A stretch of DNA of 64,000 nucleotides from positions 192,414,270-192,478,269 of the forward strand of contig NC_081415.1 in assembly GCF_030272615.1 (NCBI RefSeq), given 5' to 3'. The DNA comes from Cryptomeria japonica (Eukaryota > Streptophyta > Pinopsida > Cupressales > Cupressaceae). Shown in pieces: positions 1-13,200 of the stretch. The position numbers and the translations under genes were made by a program. How positions within the stretch are numbered: position 1 is the first letter of the stretch; every line of letters starts with the position of its first letter. The notes beneath the pieces are model-generated. The model was not told the DNA's origin. It saw only the letters and a list, made by a program, of their open reading frames with translations, and did no database searches.

Positions 1-239
1 TTGTGTTAATCTGATCTTGTGCTTGAGTAGGAGTCAACGATCTTTGATTCCAATCTTCAACCCATTTAGTATTCTCACATACATTAGAATCACCTGAAAT
101 ACAAAATTGACAAAAGCATGCAAGTTCCCTTATCCATATAGTCCATGTGCTTGCATTTGAACTCTTAAATGAATGTTATTTTGTAGATCCTCTAATTGTC
201 TCACAATCAAGTTTGGGCTAAATGTTCTCTTCTTCAACT

Positions 240-2580
240 AACCAAAAGAATCGTTGAATTGTAGAATTCATACCTGATCTAGGAGATAATGTTGTATTGC
301 ACCAATCTACATTTGCACGTGAATCTTTAAATTTTACATTATCTTCAAATTTTAATTACTCTCTAGAAAGAATTATTTTAACATATGCACCAACTCCATC
401 ATGTTCTCCTTTGCCATCTCCAACTTCAAAAAACTCCATATATGTTGGATATTGTATTCCTTGTGAGTCTTTCTTAACCAATTACACATTTGAGCATATA
501 AGATGTTCTATCATGTGGATTCGTCTTTCTCTTAGATTTTTGTAAAATATGTTGAAACAATATTGAACAAACCCTGTCGAGTGCATCCGATTATCACTCA
601 CATGGAAATGGTACTCCCTTAAGATTTTTCTATCATCCTCTGTGCTATCATATGCATGTCGATAAACAATATGAACAAAAATAGCAACTTGAGTGGAATT
701 GTAATACTGAGATTGAATTTCCTCTTGTGGCTTAAGAGTATAGTTTTTCGTAAAGTCCACTGATAGTATACTTCCAACTGGAAATGAATTTCTACATGTG
801 CAAAATGAGCATCAAACCATCTGGCATGTTGAGAGTGTGTCACATATTTTGGTGCAATCTTACTTTTAAATTCTGACATGAATGCATGTACACTAACCTT
901 TTCTATGATTAAATTGACATGCTTTCCTATTTTCCCATCCTTTAAGGTATACTCAAAATTTTAAAATCTTCTAACATCCACTAGTTGTTGTCCAAAATTA
1001 GTTTCACTACTCTCATGCATACATTCTACTAATTATGAAAAATTTCCACAAATAGAACATTGTCCAGAGATACATGAACATAAATAAAATAATTGTCCAT
1101 CAGTTCTTTCACAAAATAAACTTGCTACAAATTCTTTGATTGATTTAGGTAGCATATCAATACCACATTCTTGGGTAAGAATGTTACTATGCAAAACACA
1201 ATGTATGTATCGAAAAACATCATAATAGTAACGAAATTGCACATGCATTTTACCACAACAAGAGACTCTTTGCTTATTAATTTTCACATACCAAGGCTTG
1301 TATTTTTTAAATGATCTTTAACTTATGGTAATATTTCCAAGTAACATAACTTCATCCAAATTTTTTCTACAAACTTCAGTTTGAGTTGTGCCTAATAGTT
1401 GTTTTGGATGAGGGTCATGAATTTTTGACCCCACTCTCAACTTTAGAACATCTCTAGCATTAGATGATACCCTTGTATTGTTATGCCAAAAAAATTTAAC
1501 CAAATATTTCACTTCAATATTCAATTTCATATCTTACCTTCGAAGTCGAACACTAAAACTCCAACTTTGATTGATTGGATCATTTTCAATACTTTCTCTT
1601 CTTTTAGCTTCTCTAACCAATGTTTTAGGATGCACCTTTAAAATTCCACTAATGTTGCTTCCCATCCTTTTATTCAAGGTTGATTTATTCACTATAATAG
1701 TTGTTATAGCTCGTCGTGCCACATTCTTATCTTTAGATCAACTTGTTCTTCTAATAGATTCAATGGCACTTGCAACGATAGACATAGCATGCTTAACTGA
1801 TTCATGTTTTTTTGTAGGTTTCACAAATATGCCTATTGTTTTCATCACTTTCCTCATTTTCCATATTCTCATGAATTGCATCATCAGTTGACATTTAATT
1901 ACAAGTTTTTTTTGAAAAAAAATTCTTTGTATATTCTATTGGCATAAGTTCTTATCTGTCTCCAAGAAATCTTACCAGGAAGATTATCCAAAACATTTTA
2001 TTCAATTTTTATAATTTTTTTTTCCTAATCTTCAACAATAGGAGGATTTTCATTTTCACCATGTTCATAAGGATTTTCACTTTCAACATTCAAAGGAATT
2101 TCATCTTTACCAACACGAGGGTTTTCCTTTTTAATATCTCTAATTTGCTTGATTTTAGAGTCATGGAAAATTGTATCAATCTCAACATTGGTATATCCAA
2201 CTTCTACTAAATCATTAACATGAATATCATCTATTTCACATTATCCATGTCTTTTTGAGAAGGATTTGAAGACGTACCTAGATAATTTGAAGACGTACAT
2301 GGATTTCAGGATGCAGTACCTGGAATATTCACCATAATTGTATCATCCACATTAACATCATCCATAATTGCATCATCTACGTCCATATTATCCCCCAAGG
2401 CATCATCTTGAATGTTTGCCTCTTCCATTGTTGTGGATCCAGAAGCATTGCTCGATTATTCATTTGTTGAATCCTTATTCTTCTATCTCTTTGATGTTTG
2501 GCCTCCTCTCTTTCTGCTTGAATTTCCTTGACAATCATTTCCCTCCTCTGTTTCTTCTTCTGACGTTGTTTAGACCCCAT
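240..2580 (-). pseudogene. Degenerate gene of an uncharacterised, possibly RNase H-fold family
   Basis: Minus-strand peptides fall in order and largely in one frame from an ATG at 2580 to about 240, broken by stops and at least one frameshift (near 760). The N-terminus (2580-2377) is very basic and coiled-coil-like. At 1722-1534 is a helix-turn-helix-like stretch. At 1530-1033 come motifs such as HNNTRVSSNARD, a CCGK-H cluster, an ERTDGQLF block and a C-x2-C-x2-C end. At 760-482 are DFTKNYT, EIQSQYYNSTQ and VSDNRMHS. Further down, around 435-405, another frame reads GDGKGEHDGVG. I recall this motif order from large uncharacterised proteins of plants and animals; the spaced Asp and GKG-HDG blocks suggest an RNase H-fold core, but that is inference. 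The stretch 2370-1730 is too decayed to read. It probably runs off the left edge. No function is assigned. Confidence 0.5.
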
Positions 2581-2763
2581 GACTAAAAAATTATGCAATG
2601 ATTTCCACCTTCAAAAAATGAATCTAAAATTACAACAAAAGAGCATCCAAAGGACAACTAGATCATAAAATATTGTATAAAAAGTCGCAAATTAAAAGAC
2701 ATATTTTATCAACTCGAATAATGCTTTTTTATACATTTTTTTTTTAAATAATGAAAAATGAAA

Positions 2764-2927
2764 CACGATCCCATTCCCAAAATGGGATCTCGTTTTAATT
2801 TTGAAACAGGATCCTGTTTTGTTTAGGCATTTTTAATTAATTAAAAAACAAAATGGGATCCTGTATCTCAAATGGGATCCCATATCTCAAACAGTATCCC
2901 GTTTTTGATATGGGATCCCATTTCTAA
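2764..2927. repeat. Cluster of GGGATCCC palindromes
   Basis: About 165 bp carries repeated variants of AAATGGGATCCCATTT and GGATCCTGTTT in both orientations. The palindromic core GGGATCCC, or one-base variants of it, recurs about seven times in AT-rich DNA. No coding sense is evident. It could be a decayed short inverted-repeat transposon. Confidence 0.5.
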
Positions 2928-3469
2928 AAAAGTTGATTGTGGGCCTGGATCTAGCTTCAGTATTTGGCTTGGAAAATGGTTTGGAAAGCTGAACCTGAGG
3001 CTCGGACCTGGTTTGACCTATAACTTGAAGGCCAAATCAATCTACATACAAAGAAATGACTTCACAAATATATCTAAACATCTAATTTTCAGATTTTTTT
3101 AAAACAATTAAAACCCATTATAGTACAAACTGTCTAGATTCCAAATATGTAATTTTTTAAAAGAATGGATCAATTTTTTTATTTTTAAAATAATTTCCAA
3201 TGAAAGAGGTCCTTAAACTTTAAATAACAACAATTTTAGTTTTTTAATAACTTTTTTGGAAAAAAAACTATATGGCATCAAACTAGAGACAATTCTATAT
3301 AGTTTTAAAAAAATAAAAAAATTGTAAGTTTAGCTCAAATTATGCTTTCCATACATGGGGATTTTTCAGAATAGTGATTATGCCCAATAAAAAATTACAA
3401 AATAATATCCTCATCAAAGGTGAGTGAGTTACAGATCTTTTCCCAAAAAGATTAAGAAAAATACTTTAA

Positions 3470-3930
3470 TTAGGTTTAGGGTTAGCATACAATTTGGTAC
3501 AATTGTTAATTAGGTTTAGGGTTAGTATACAATTTGGTATAGTGTTTAATTAGGTTTAGGGTAAGATTGAGTTTAGTATTTGATTTGGTTTAAGGTTAGG
3601 GTTCAATTTTGGTTTGGGTTTAGTGTTATGGTCAGAGTTAAAATAAATTAAGCAAATATTTTTTAGAAACCTTATTCAAGTATTTTTCTAGTGTACAGAA
3701 TCATTTAAGAAATATTTAATAACAAATAAAAAATATTAATCATAAGCATTTAAAAGTAATGATGCAAGTAGATCCAACAACCAAATTAGAAGAGAGTTAG
3801 GGTTCAAGTAAATTGGTTCAAATTGGTTTTGTGTTAGATTCAATTTAATTTGGTTGAATGTTCAATTAGTTTTAGGGTTAGGATTAAATATAATTTAGTA
3901 TTTTGGTTTATCTTTAATTTAGTTTAGTGT
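3470..3930. repeat. Interstitial telomere-like tract, part 1
   Basis: Degenerate TTTAGGG-type DNA appears as GGTTTAGGGTTAG alternating with TACAATTTGGT or TTCAATTTGGTT spacers. The tract is interrupted around 3650-3780 by unrelated AT-rich sequence. It is the plant-type telomere motif on the G-rich strand, too degenerate to be a functional telomere. The same composite repeat resumes at 5400, so the LTR at 3938 split one tract. Confidence 0.75.
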
Positions 3931-3937
3931 TAGTTTT

Positions 3938-5400
3938 TGTAGTGTCGTAAATTGTACACCCTTGCTAGGGTGGTACAATTTCACACTTAAGTTAGCACCC
4001 GCCTTAGTGTGTATTGCATCTTGCATTTCTCATTACCCTTTAAGCATTTAATTAATTAATTTAATTTAATCTATGGTCTTGTCTCATCACTTTACACATT
4101 ACAAAGCTGGGCCCTTTACCCTAAGCGTGCCCCTTTTCATATTATTCCTCCAACGAATCATTTAATCATAAACCCTAATTATGTCTTATTTAAACCGTTT
4201 AGGCTCGATTTCGCATATCAAAACATCTTGAAATCAGCTATAAATTTGGTATGCATTCTAATATCATCATATCTAACAGCTCTGAAAATTCGGTGAAAAG
4301 TTGGTCGGACCGTGGCGGGAATGCACATGGTTCGCGGCTTTTTTCCCGAAATTTTGGGAGCACAATCCTATGATATGATAATTCTTAACCCCAAAATATC
4401 AATAGTAAATTCAAATCCTAGGTCGGCCTAAACATGGAATTAAGATCTAGGGTTTCATACTCAAGAGCTCTCTTTCTTCATTTGAAGGGGTCTTCTTCCT
4501 AAGAATCCGAGGGGCAGGTTTTTGGAGTATTAAAGCCTTCTTTGCAAAGAAAGAGTAGATCTTGGAAGTCTTCAACAACATCCAACATTCATCCATCAAA
4601 CATTCATCAAGCATCATTTTATCAATTGGGGGCTTTTGAAGATGTAGAAGAACAATAGGAGATCACCAACTGAAAATTGGCTTGTACCTCTCCCTTGGGG
4701 TTGGGTATGGTTTCATGTTGTTTTTAGATCTTTGCATAAGCTTCATTGTGATTCATATTCATGCTTTAGATCACTTTGCATTATGGATTTAGAGCATTTA
4801 CTTTGTCAATTATAAGCTATTAGTGTTTACTCTTTAGGGTTGCTCTAGGTTGTTTACTTTCATTCTTAGGATCTTGCATATACACAAGGTTCTTGCACAC
4901 ACATTTTTAGTACATTATCGGCTATTTGTGGAGGTGGAAATCACCAAAATGGGGGTTTGACTATGACAAAACCTTATATAGCCACCCCAAACCTTCCCTT
5001 TTCAAATTGCAGGTGTAGAAACAGGAATCTGGAAGCAGGTACAGACCTGGAACAGGCATCCACATCACTCAGAAACTTCAAAAGTGCAAAAAACTTGTCA
5101 AGGATAGGGGCGTGGCACCCTGGTCCTGCCCTCTATCAATAGGACTTGGCAGATCAGCAATTCACATGTCTCAGAATCTCTCCTCTCAGTTGCAGCTCTA
5201 GAATTGCAGAATCGGGACAGTGGCATGGCACCCTGGTCCCGGACATTTCTGCTCAGATTTTAGACATAGGTGCACCTCTGATTTTTCCTTCTGATCTTTA
5301 CCTTTCAGCAGTGTATCAGTTGTTCTTTGATCTGCATTCTCATATTAGGATTTGTTTGTTTACTTGCTTTCTAGGTTAGATTGCATTTTGCATCATTCCT
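3938..5400 (+). mobile_element. Truncated solo-type LTR related to the inner Tat element
   Basis: The sequence from TGTAGTGTCGTAAATTGTAC is homologous to the 1659-bp LTRs at 30591 and 41763: the same start, the same TATA region (TTATATAGCC at 4974-4983), and the same block with repeated GGCACCCTGG motifs. Homology fades at about 5250-5400, where the 3' part of the LTR is missing or diverged, and the telomere-like tract then resumes. No internal region follows. It is much more diverged than the two LTRs of the inner element, so it is an older insertion or a separate subfamily. No target duplication could be defined because the right end is unclear. Short open frames inside (4957-5379) are not genes. 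Confidence 0.7.
4975..4981 (+). promoter_or_regulatory. TATA box of the truncated LTR
   Basis: TATATAG lies in the same context (AAAACC-TTATATAGCC-CC) as the TATA boxes of the two intact related LTRs, which marks the likely U3/R junction shortly downstream. Confidence 0.5.
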
Positions 5401-6830
5401 CCTCTCATTTACTTTAGAGTTAGAGTTAGGATTTATTTTGTTTAAGGTTAGGGTTATGATTCAATTTGGTTTATAGATGTAATTAGGGTTAGGGTTTAAT
5501 TTGGTTAAGGGTTAGAGTTATGGTTCAAAATTTTGTTATGGTTTGGTTTAACATTCAATTTGATTTGGTGTTTAATTTTGTTTAAAATTAATATTCAATT
5601 TTGTATAGTTTTAGGGTTAAAGTTTGTTATTTCTTCAATTTATTTTTGTGTCAGTGTTTATTTTATAGTTTGGCATAGGGTTAGGGTTTAATTTGGTTTA
5701 TGAGATTCAATTAGTTTAATAGTTGGCATTTAATTTGGTTTATTTTTAGGGTTCAATATGATTTATTTAGTTAGGGTTTATTTTGGTTTAGTCTTAGGTT
5801 TATAGTTCAATTTAGTTAGGGTTTAATTTGGTTAAGTGTTAGAGTTATGGTTGAGTTTGGTTCAAGATTTGGGTTTAATTTAATTTAGGATTAGGGTTCA
5901 ATATGGTATATGGAAAATGCTCAAATTGGTATTTTATTTTAGTGTTAGGTGTAGATTTCAAATTGGTTTAGGGTAGAATTAGGTTTAGGCCTAGGATTCA
6001 ATTTTGTTTAGAGTAAGGGTTATGGTTCCATTTGGTTTAGGGCTTAATTAGATTTGCATTTAGAATTCAACTTGGTTTATGGCTAGGTTTTTTTTTAATT
6101 TTAGTGTTAAGGGTAGAGGTTAATTTGGTTCAGGGTTAGTGTTCAATATGATTTAAGGTTAGGGATTATTTTGGTTTAATGTGATATTTAGAGGTTAATT
6201 TGATTTAATGTTCAATTTGGATTAGGAATATGGTTGGTTTTCGTTTAATGTTTGGGTTATGGTGTAGTTTGGTTTAGGGTTAGGTTTTAATTAGGCTCAT
6301 AATTAGTGTTAGAATTGGTTTATGTAAAATTTGAATGAGGTTTAAGATTAGGGTTTAATTTGGTTTAATGTTCAATGGTAAGGTTGACATTTGTTTAGGA
6401 TTAGGGTTTTATTTGATTTAGTATTTAAGATCAATTTTGTATATGGTTAATTTTAAATTTCTTAGCATTCCATTTGGTATAGTGTTAGTTGGTTCAATTT
6501 GGCTGAAAGTTAGGGTCAATTTAGAATTTGATATGGGGTTAAGGTTCAAATATTTTTTTGTTAGGGTTAAATTTGATTTGATTAGGGTTAGGGTTATATT
6601 TAATATTTAGTTTGGTTTAATGTCGAAGGTTAGAGTAATGGTTCAATTTTATTTGGGGTTAGGGTAAGGGTTTAATGTGGTTTAAATATCAATTTAGTTT
6701 GGGTTTAGGGTTTAATTAAGTTTAGTGGTGGGGTTTAAGTTTAGTTAGGGTTAAGGTTTCATTTGGTCTTTGACTTGGAATTAGTTTTGTTTAAGGTTTG
6801 ATAAGGTATTTAATGAAAAGTTAAAACATC
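5400..6830. repeat. Interstitial telomere-like tract, part 2
   Basis: About 1.4 kb of degenerate TTTAGGG and TTAGGG motifs is mixed with TTCAATTTGGTTTA spacers on the G-rich strand, giving a loose unit of about 20-30 bp. It resembles the long, decayed interstitial telomeric arrays of conifer chromosomes. It encodes nothing. Confidence 0.75.
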
Positions 6831-8077
6831 CTGATGTATGCACAAGGAAAAGGTCAGCATATTTATATAATTTTCCATTAAATAAAACCTCAATTTATTC
6901 TATCCACCTATACAAAATTTAAAAAAAAAAACCCTTTCAAATATAAAAACAAAAATATTGTGAAAAAATTATAATCTCTAACTAAATCATGAAGCATTTT
7001 CCATTTGTAAAGTAATAAAAACCAATATCAAATAAATTGAAAAATGTGTACATAGAATTGACCCCTCTAATTTTCTAATGGGATTTGGACAACGACAACC
7101 TGTGTGAAATATGAAGGGTGTCACTAAATTTTCTTAATTTTTACTTCAGTACTAAATTTTCGTTCTCCTCTCATCATTACTACTGGACTTCACAAATTCA
7201 ACAATATCTCACTTCAAGTTGAACCATTATAACTACAAAATGGATGTCCCTTGATTCTCCAAGATTAATAACATATTTTAATCAAATCAAAGAGAAACAT
7301 TACAAAATATTAATTTCTTCACATTTTATTCAAAGAAATTTGGAATGAATCTTTTTCAAGCAAAGAAGGAATATAATACGTAGAGTTTCTATATTTTACA
7401 CAGTTCAAAGCATGACAAATTAGAATGTAAAATTTGCAATGATATCCAAAAAAGCATTAGTTTACAGAGATTCATTTTAAAAATATCTACCTCTATTTAT
7501 TCATCTATCAAATAAATTGAATAAAAGTATACAAAATAAACAAAAATTATGAATATAAAATTTTAAAAATCATATATGACTTACCTGCAATTTCCTTTAC
7601 CTAAAAATGCCCAATCATTAATGTAATTAGCTCGATTGATAAGAAAAACCTATACCACAGCCAGATAAAATATACAACATTAACAAGAGGAATCTATAAT
7701 CAATACAAATGTTCAAATAAAAATTTAAAATGATTTACTCTAGATGCAAAAATAAATCTCTGGTTTTAAAGTAGATGAAAAGGTTTTTAAGTGAGAAGAT
7801 ACCTGTGTATATTTGATGAGCTCTCTGTGCTCTTTTGCTCCATGTGCATTATCATCTTCTTCTTCATAAATCTTTCAATACAAAGGTTTTTTTTTCCTTT
7901 ATAAGTCTCGGAACTCAAATAGTAAACAATTTGATTAAACCAAGAATCAGTTATCACTGATGATAGTGTGTGAATTCATATTCATATTAAAAAACATAGT
8001 TTTAACAAAATGGTTAACTGGATATTAGGTGTAATTTTTTTGTACGCGAATATAGCTACCATATCAAATTTAACAGT
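6831..8077. other. AT-rich DNA without recognisable features
   Basis: No open frame of note, repeat or motif was recognised in either strand. The sequence is AT-rich, with A and T runs. It abuts the left end of the foldback element. Confidence 0.5.
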
Positions 8078-8894
8078 GGGTATGCGCACCAAGTTGTGGT
8101 ACCAAAAGGGGGTCTTAAGATGCCACTTTTTTCTAAAATCAACAAAGTTTGAACTTCAACGATAAATTGAAGATAGTTAGACTCCAAATTTGAAGATGCA
8201 ACAAGAACAAGAGTTAGAGTGCTTCGAGTCTACTTTCTAAATTACTAATTTTTTTTTTAAATGGTGGAGATTAAGGGCTTCAAAAAGGGGGGCCACAAAA
8301 AGTGGTCCTGTTTTCATGCAAAAAACATAACATAGCGTCTGTTGTGGCCCCCCTAAAATGTTAACTTTTTTTTTGAATTTTTAAAACCGCTTCAGTGAGA
8401 AATTAGCTAACACCTTGTAGTTTATGCCAAATTTTTCAACTAATGTTTTAATGAGTATATGATTTTTTACTAATTTTTTAAGTGGACACATCCTGAAAAA
8501 TAGAAATTTGAGCGTGCTCCCCCTTAAAATCATTGATAACTAATCAAAAATAAAAAAATAAAAATTTAAATTCGGTAGAATGGAGTCTAGTTTCTAAAAA
8601 TGTAAGTTTCTTCAAAATCTGATGAATGTGTAAAAAACTATACCCAAAATAGTGCATGTTGGTTTTTGACCAAAAAACGAACACACTACCAAAAGAAATT
8701 ATAGATGAAAGCGTTAAAGAAATCAAAATGTGAAAAGAATTACATGCTTGGATAGCTAAGAGAGAGATCGAGGTCTCTATGGTATTTTTTTTTCAGTTTT
8801 ATTGAAACATGTGCAAACCTGATGGAGAGCATGGCCAAAAATATGTGAAATTTTTCTAATCCTCTGTTAAAAACACGTCTCAGGCCTGAAATGA

Positions 8895-9110
8895 TCATCC
8901 AACCCTTTGGGTTGGATGCCCAAGTACAATCCAACCCAAAGGGTTGGTAGTTCCCAATGCAGACCATTTGGCGAGCGCCAAATATGGTGCTCTCCCTATT
9001 TGGCACTCGCCAAATGAAAAAAATTGACTTTTCCCATTTGGCGTGCACCAAATGAGAAAAGTCAACTTTTTTCATTTGGTGAGTGCCAAATTTGGCGCAC
9101 GCCAAATGTC
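8895..9110. repeat. Cluster of ATTTGGCG-N-CGCCAAAT palindromes, left arm
   Basis: Two palindromes of the form CCAACCCTTTGGGTTGG are followed by about five imperfect palindromes of the form ATTTGGCGAGCGCCAAAT, spaced 20-45 bp apart. Several contain TTTGGCGC, which matches the E2F site consensus TTTSGCGC. The inverted set is at 48330-48545. Confidence 0.7.
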
Positions 9111-9359
9111 CTACATTGTCTAATTTGAAGGTTTTGTGATGCAAATTTTTCAACTTGGGCACAAGTTATACCCATCATGAGAGGAGAATATATACATGAA
9201 ATATAATATTTAAGTATAAGTCACTTTAAGTTATATTTCATGTATATATTAGTAGGATGTTTGAGAGTGGTTTCAACTCTATAGGAGTTATAATGTAGAT
9301 TCTTGTTTTTAGAGGATCATATTGACTTTCATACTTAGTCAAATTTCAGTAATCAACAT

Positions 9360-10264
9360 TCTCCTATTAGCACTCTTTAGATCCGTATCTCACTATCTTT
9401 ATCTTCCCTAAACTCTACACCTATCTCTCTCCCTCTCATGTCTCTCTCACTTCTCTCTCCCCTCTCTAGGTATATCCCACCCTCTCTACCTTTCATCCCT
9501 TCCTTGTACCCTAATTTATATCCTTGAATCCCTTCCTCTCTCTTCTCTCTCATTCTCTTATTATTTCTCTCCCCTCCCACTCGTTTTTCTTGTTCACTAC
9601 CGATCCCTTCTATCCTCTCTCTCCCCATATCTAGGGCTCTCCTTCCCTCCCTATTCACCTCACTACCTCTCCCTCCCTATATTATTACCCACCTCTCTCT
9701 TCCCCTCTAGGTTTCTCACTTATCTAATTGTCCACCCTCTAGTTATCTCCCTCCCTCTCCACCTTTCTCCCCCTTTCCCTTGCCCCTATCTATTTATGAA
9801 CACTCTCCCTCTCTTCTCTCTCTCCAAACCTAGATCCATCTCCTCATTCTCTAGGTCTCTCGCTCCCTCCATTTCTACCTCTCCATCCATCCCCTCTTAC
9901 TCATCTCTTTGTTCTTCTATCTCTTCTCTTCTCTCTCCCTTCCCTCTCTAGATCTATGCCTTCCTTTCTTCCCCTCTCCATTTATATATCCTTCCCCCAC
10001 TCTCTCACTATCTCTCTTCCTCTCTTATTCTCTCTCTTCATTGTCTAGTTCATTAACTCTCCAACCCACCCTCTCTCCCCTCTCTAGGTTTCTCCCTCCC
10101 TTCCTCTCCACCTATCTACCTTTGCATATAGGTCTTGTTACCCACCTCTCTTTATCCCCCTCTATCTATCTCATTCCTCTCTCAAAATCTAGGTCTCTTG
10201 CCTATCTATATGTCCCCTCTATAGTTCTCCCTCTCCCTCTCTATCTCTCTCTCCCTCCTCCTTA
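9360..10264 (+). repeat. Polypyrimidine tract of the left arm
   Basis: About 900 bp is almost purely C and T on the plus strand, made of degenerate CTCTCTCCCT units. Its last 350 bp is the reverse complement of 47276-47600. Open frames here are Ser/Leu/Pro-rich low-complexity translations, not genes. Confidence 0.8.
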
Positions 10265-13200
10265 ACATATGACCCACAACAACACCAAGTGGTGTCCTAA
10301 GGGGTCACAAGACACCATATGACCCCTTAGGACATAATATGACCCCTGACAACACCTAAGGAGTCATATGGCTCCCTAAGGGCACACCATATGACACCTT
10401 AGGACATAATACAACCCATAATGACACCATATGATGTCCTCAGGGGTCATATGGTGTCCTAAATGGTCATAGGACACCATATGACTCCTTAGGATACAAT
10501 ATGACACCTAAGGGGTCATATGGTGTCCTAAGGGGTCATATGACACCATATGACCCCTTAGGACATAATATGACCCTTAACGACATCTAAGGGGTCATAG
10601 GACACCATATGAACTCTTAGGACACAATACAACCCATAATGATACCATATGGTGTCCTAAGGTGTCATAGGACACCACATGACCCCTTAGGACACCATAC
10701 GACCCATAACAACACCATATGGTGTCCTAAGGGGTCACATGACACATATGACCCATATCGACACTATATGGTGTGCTAAGGGGTCATATGGTGTCCTAAG
10801 GGGTCATAGGACACCATATGACCCTTTAGAACACAATATGACCCCTAACGACACCTAAGGGGTCATATGGTGTCCTAAAGGGGTCATAGGACACCATATG
10901 ACCCCTTAGGACACAATATGACCCCTAACGACATGTAAGGGGTTATATGGTGTCCTAAGGGGTCATAGAACACTATATGACCCCTTAGGACACCATATAA
11001 CCCAGAATGACACTATATGGTATCCTAAGGGGTCACATGGTGTCCTAAGGGATCATAGGACACCATATGACCCCTTAGGACACCATACAACCCATAACGA
11101 CACCATATGGTGTCCTAAGGGGTAATATGATACCATATGACCCATTATTACACAATATGATCCCTAATGACACCTAAGGAGGCATATGGTGTCCTATGGG
11201 GTCATAGGGCACCATATGTAGGACTCAACACAATGCATAACAACACCATATTGCGTCATAATGGGTCATATGGTGTCCTAAGGGGTCATAGGATACAATA
11301 TGACTCCTTAGGACACAATATGACCCCTAACAACCCCTTAGGGGGTTATATGACACCATATGACCCCTTAGCACACTATACGACCTATAATGACACCATA
11401 TGGTGTCCTAAGGGGTCATATAGTGTCCTAATGGGTCATATAACACCATATGATGCCTTAGCACACCATAAGACCCATAATGACACCATATGGTGTCCTA
11501 AGGGGTAATAGGAAACCATATGACCCTTTAGGACACCATACGAGCCATAACAACACCATATGAGGGCTCATATGGTGTCCTACACCAGATGACCCCTTAA
11601 GACATCGTATGACCCATAACGACACCATATTGTATCCTAATGGGTCATATGGTGCCCTAAGGGGTCATCAAACACCATATGACCCCTTAGAACCCATACA
11701 ACTCATAACGACACCATATTGTATCCTAAGGGGTCATATGGTGTCCTAAAGGGTCATAGGACACAATATGACCTCTAACGACCCCTTACGGGGTCATAGG
11801 ACACCATATGACCCCTTAAAACACTATATAGCCCATAACAACACAATATAGTGTCTTAAGGGGTCATACAACACCATATGACCCCTTATCACACCATATG
11901 ACCCATAAAGGACACCATATGGTATCCTTCATCTGACACCATATGACTCCTTAGGACACCATATGACCCATAAAGACACCATATGGTGTCCTATGGGATC
12001 ATATGGTGTCCTAAGGGGTCATAGGACACCCTATGACCCCTTAGGACACAATATGATCCCTAACAACACCTAAGGGGTCATATGGTGTCCTAGGGGTTCA
12101 TAGGACACCATATAACCCCTTAGGACATAATATGACCCCTAACGACACCTAAGGGGTCATATGGTGTCCTAAGGGGTCATAAGACACCTAATGACCGCTT
12201 AGGACACCATACGACCCATAATGACACCATATGGTGTCCTAAGGGGTCATGTCATGTCTTAAGGGGTCATATGACACCATAGGACCCCTTAAGAATAGAG
12301 AGAGATGGTGACCTTGAGAATGGAGAGAGACAATAAGAGAGTAAGCAATATATATGAGAGAGTCATATGGTGTTTTATGACCCCTTAGAACACCATATGA
12401 CCCCTAACTACACCATATGGTGTCCAAAAGGGTCATATGGTTTCCTAAGGGGTCATATGATGTCCTAAGGGGTCATATGGTGTTCTATGACCCCTTAGGA
12501 CACCACATGACCCCACATGACACCATATGACCCCTAATGATACCATATGGTGTCCTAAGGGGTCATATAGTGTCATTAGAGGTTATATGGTGTTCTATAA
12601 CCCATTAGGATGTCATATGACCCCTTAGAACACCATATGACCCCTAACGACATCATATGGTGTAATTAGGGGTCATATGGTGTCTTAAGGGGTCATATGG
12701 TGTTCTATGACCCCTTAGGACACCATATGTCCCCTAAGACCACCATATGGTGTCCTAAGAGGTCATATGGCATCATGGTGTCGTTAGGGGTCATATGGTG
12801 TCATTAGGGATCATATTGTGTCCTAAGGGGCCATATGGTGTTCAATGACCCCTTAGGACACCATATGACCCCTAACAACACCATATGGTGTGCTAAGGGG
12901 TCATATGGTGTCCTTAGGGGTCATATGGTGTTCTATGACCCCTTAAGACACCATATGACCCCTTAGTGCATGTCATATGGTGTCTTTAGAGGCATATGGT
13001 GTCCTAAGGGGTCATATGTTATTGTATGATCCATTAGGACACCATATGACCCCTAACAACACCATATGGTGTCGTTAAGGGTCATATGGTGTCCTAAGGG
13101 ATCATAAGGTGACCTAAGGGGTTACATGATGTTCTATGACCCCTTAGGACACTATCTGACCTCTTAGGAGACCATATGACCTCTAAGAACACTATATAGT

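Larger units (their letters stand above)
8078..10264 (+). repeat. Left arm of the foldback element
   Basis: This is the inverted counterpart of 46552-48635. The outer 50 bp, the palindrome cluster and the polypyrimidine tract all have reverse-complement partners on the right. A local hairpin (GGGGGGCCACAA near 8286 against TTGTGGCCCCCC near 8342) lies in the part unique to this arm. The arm ends at a TCCCTCCTCCTTA junction with the satellite. Confidence 0.65.

Noticed and set aside
8069-8077. A 9-bp target duplication for the foldback element, which would make it a Mutator-like element
   Set aside because: TTTAACAGT on the left and TAGCGTCAG on the right do not match; only a CAGT is shared at offset positions.
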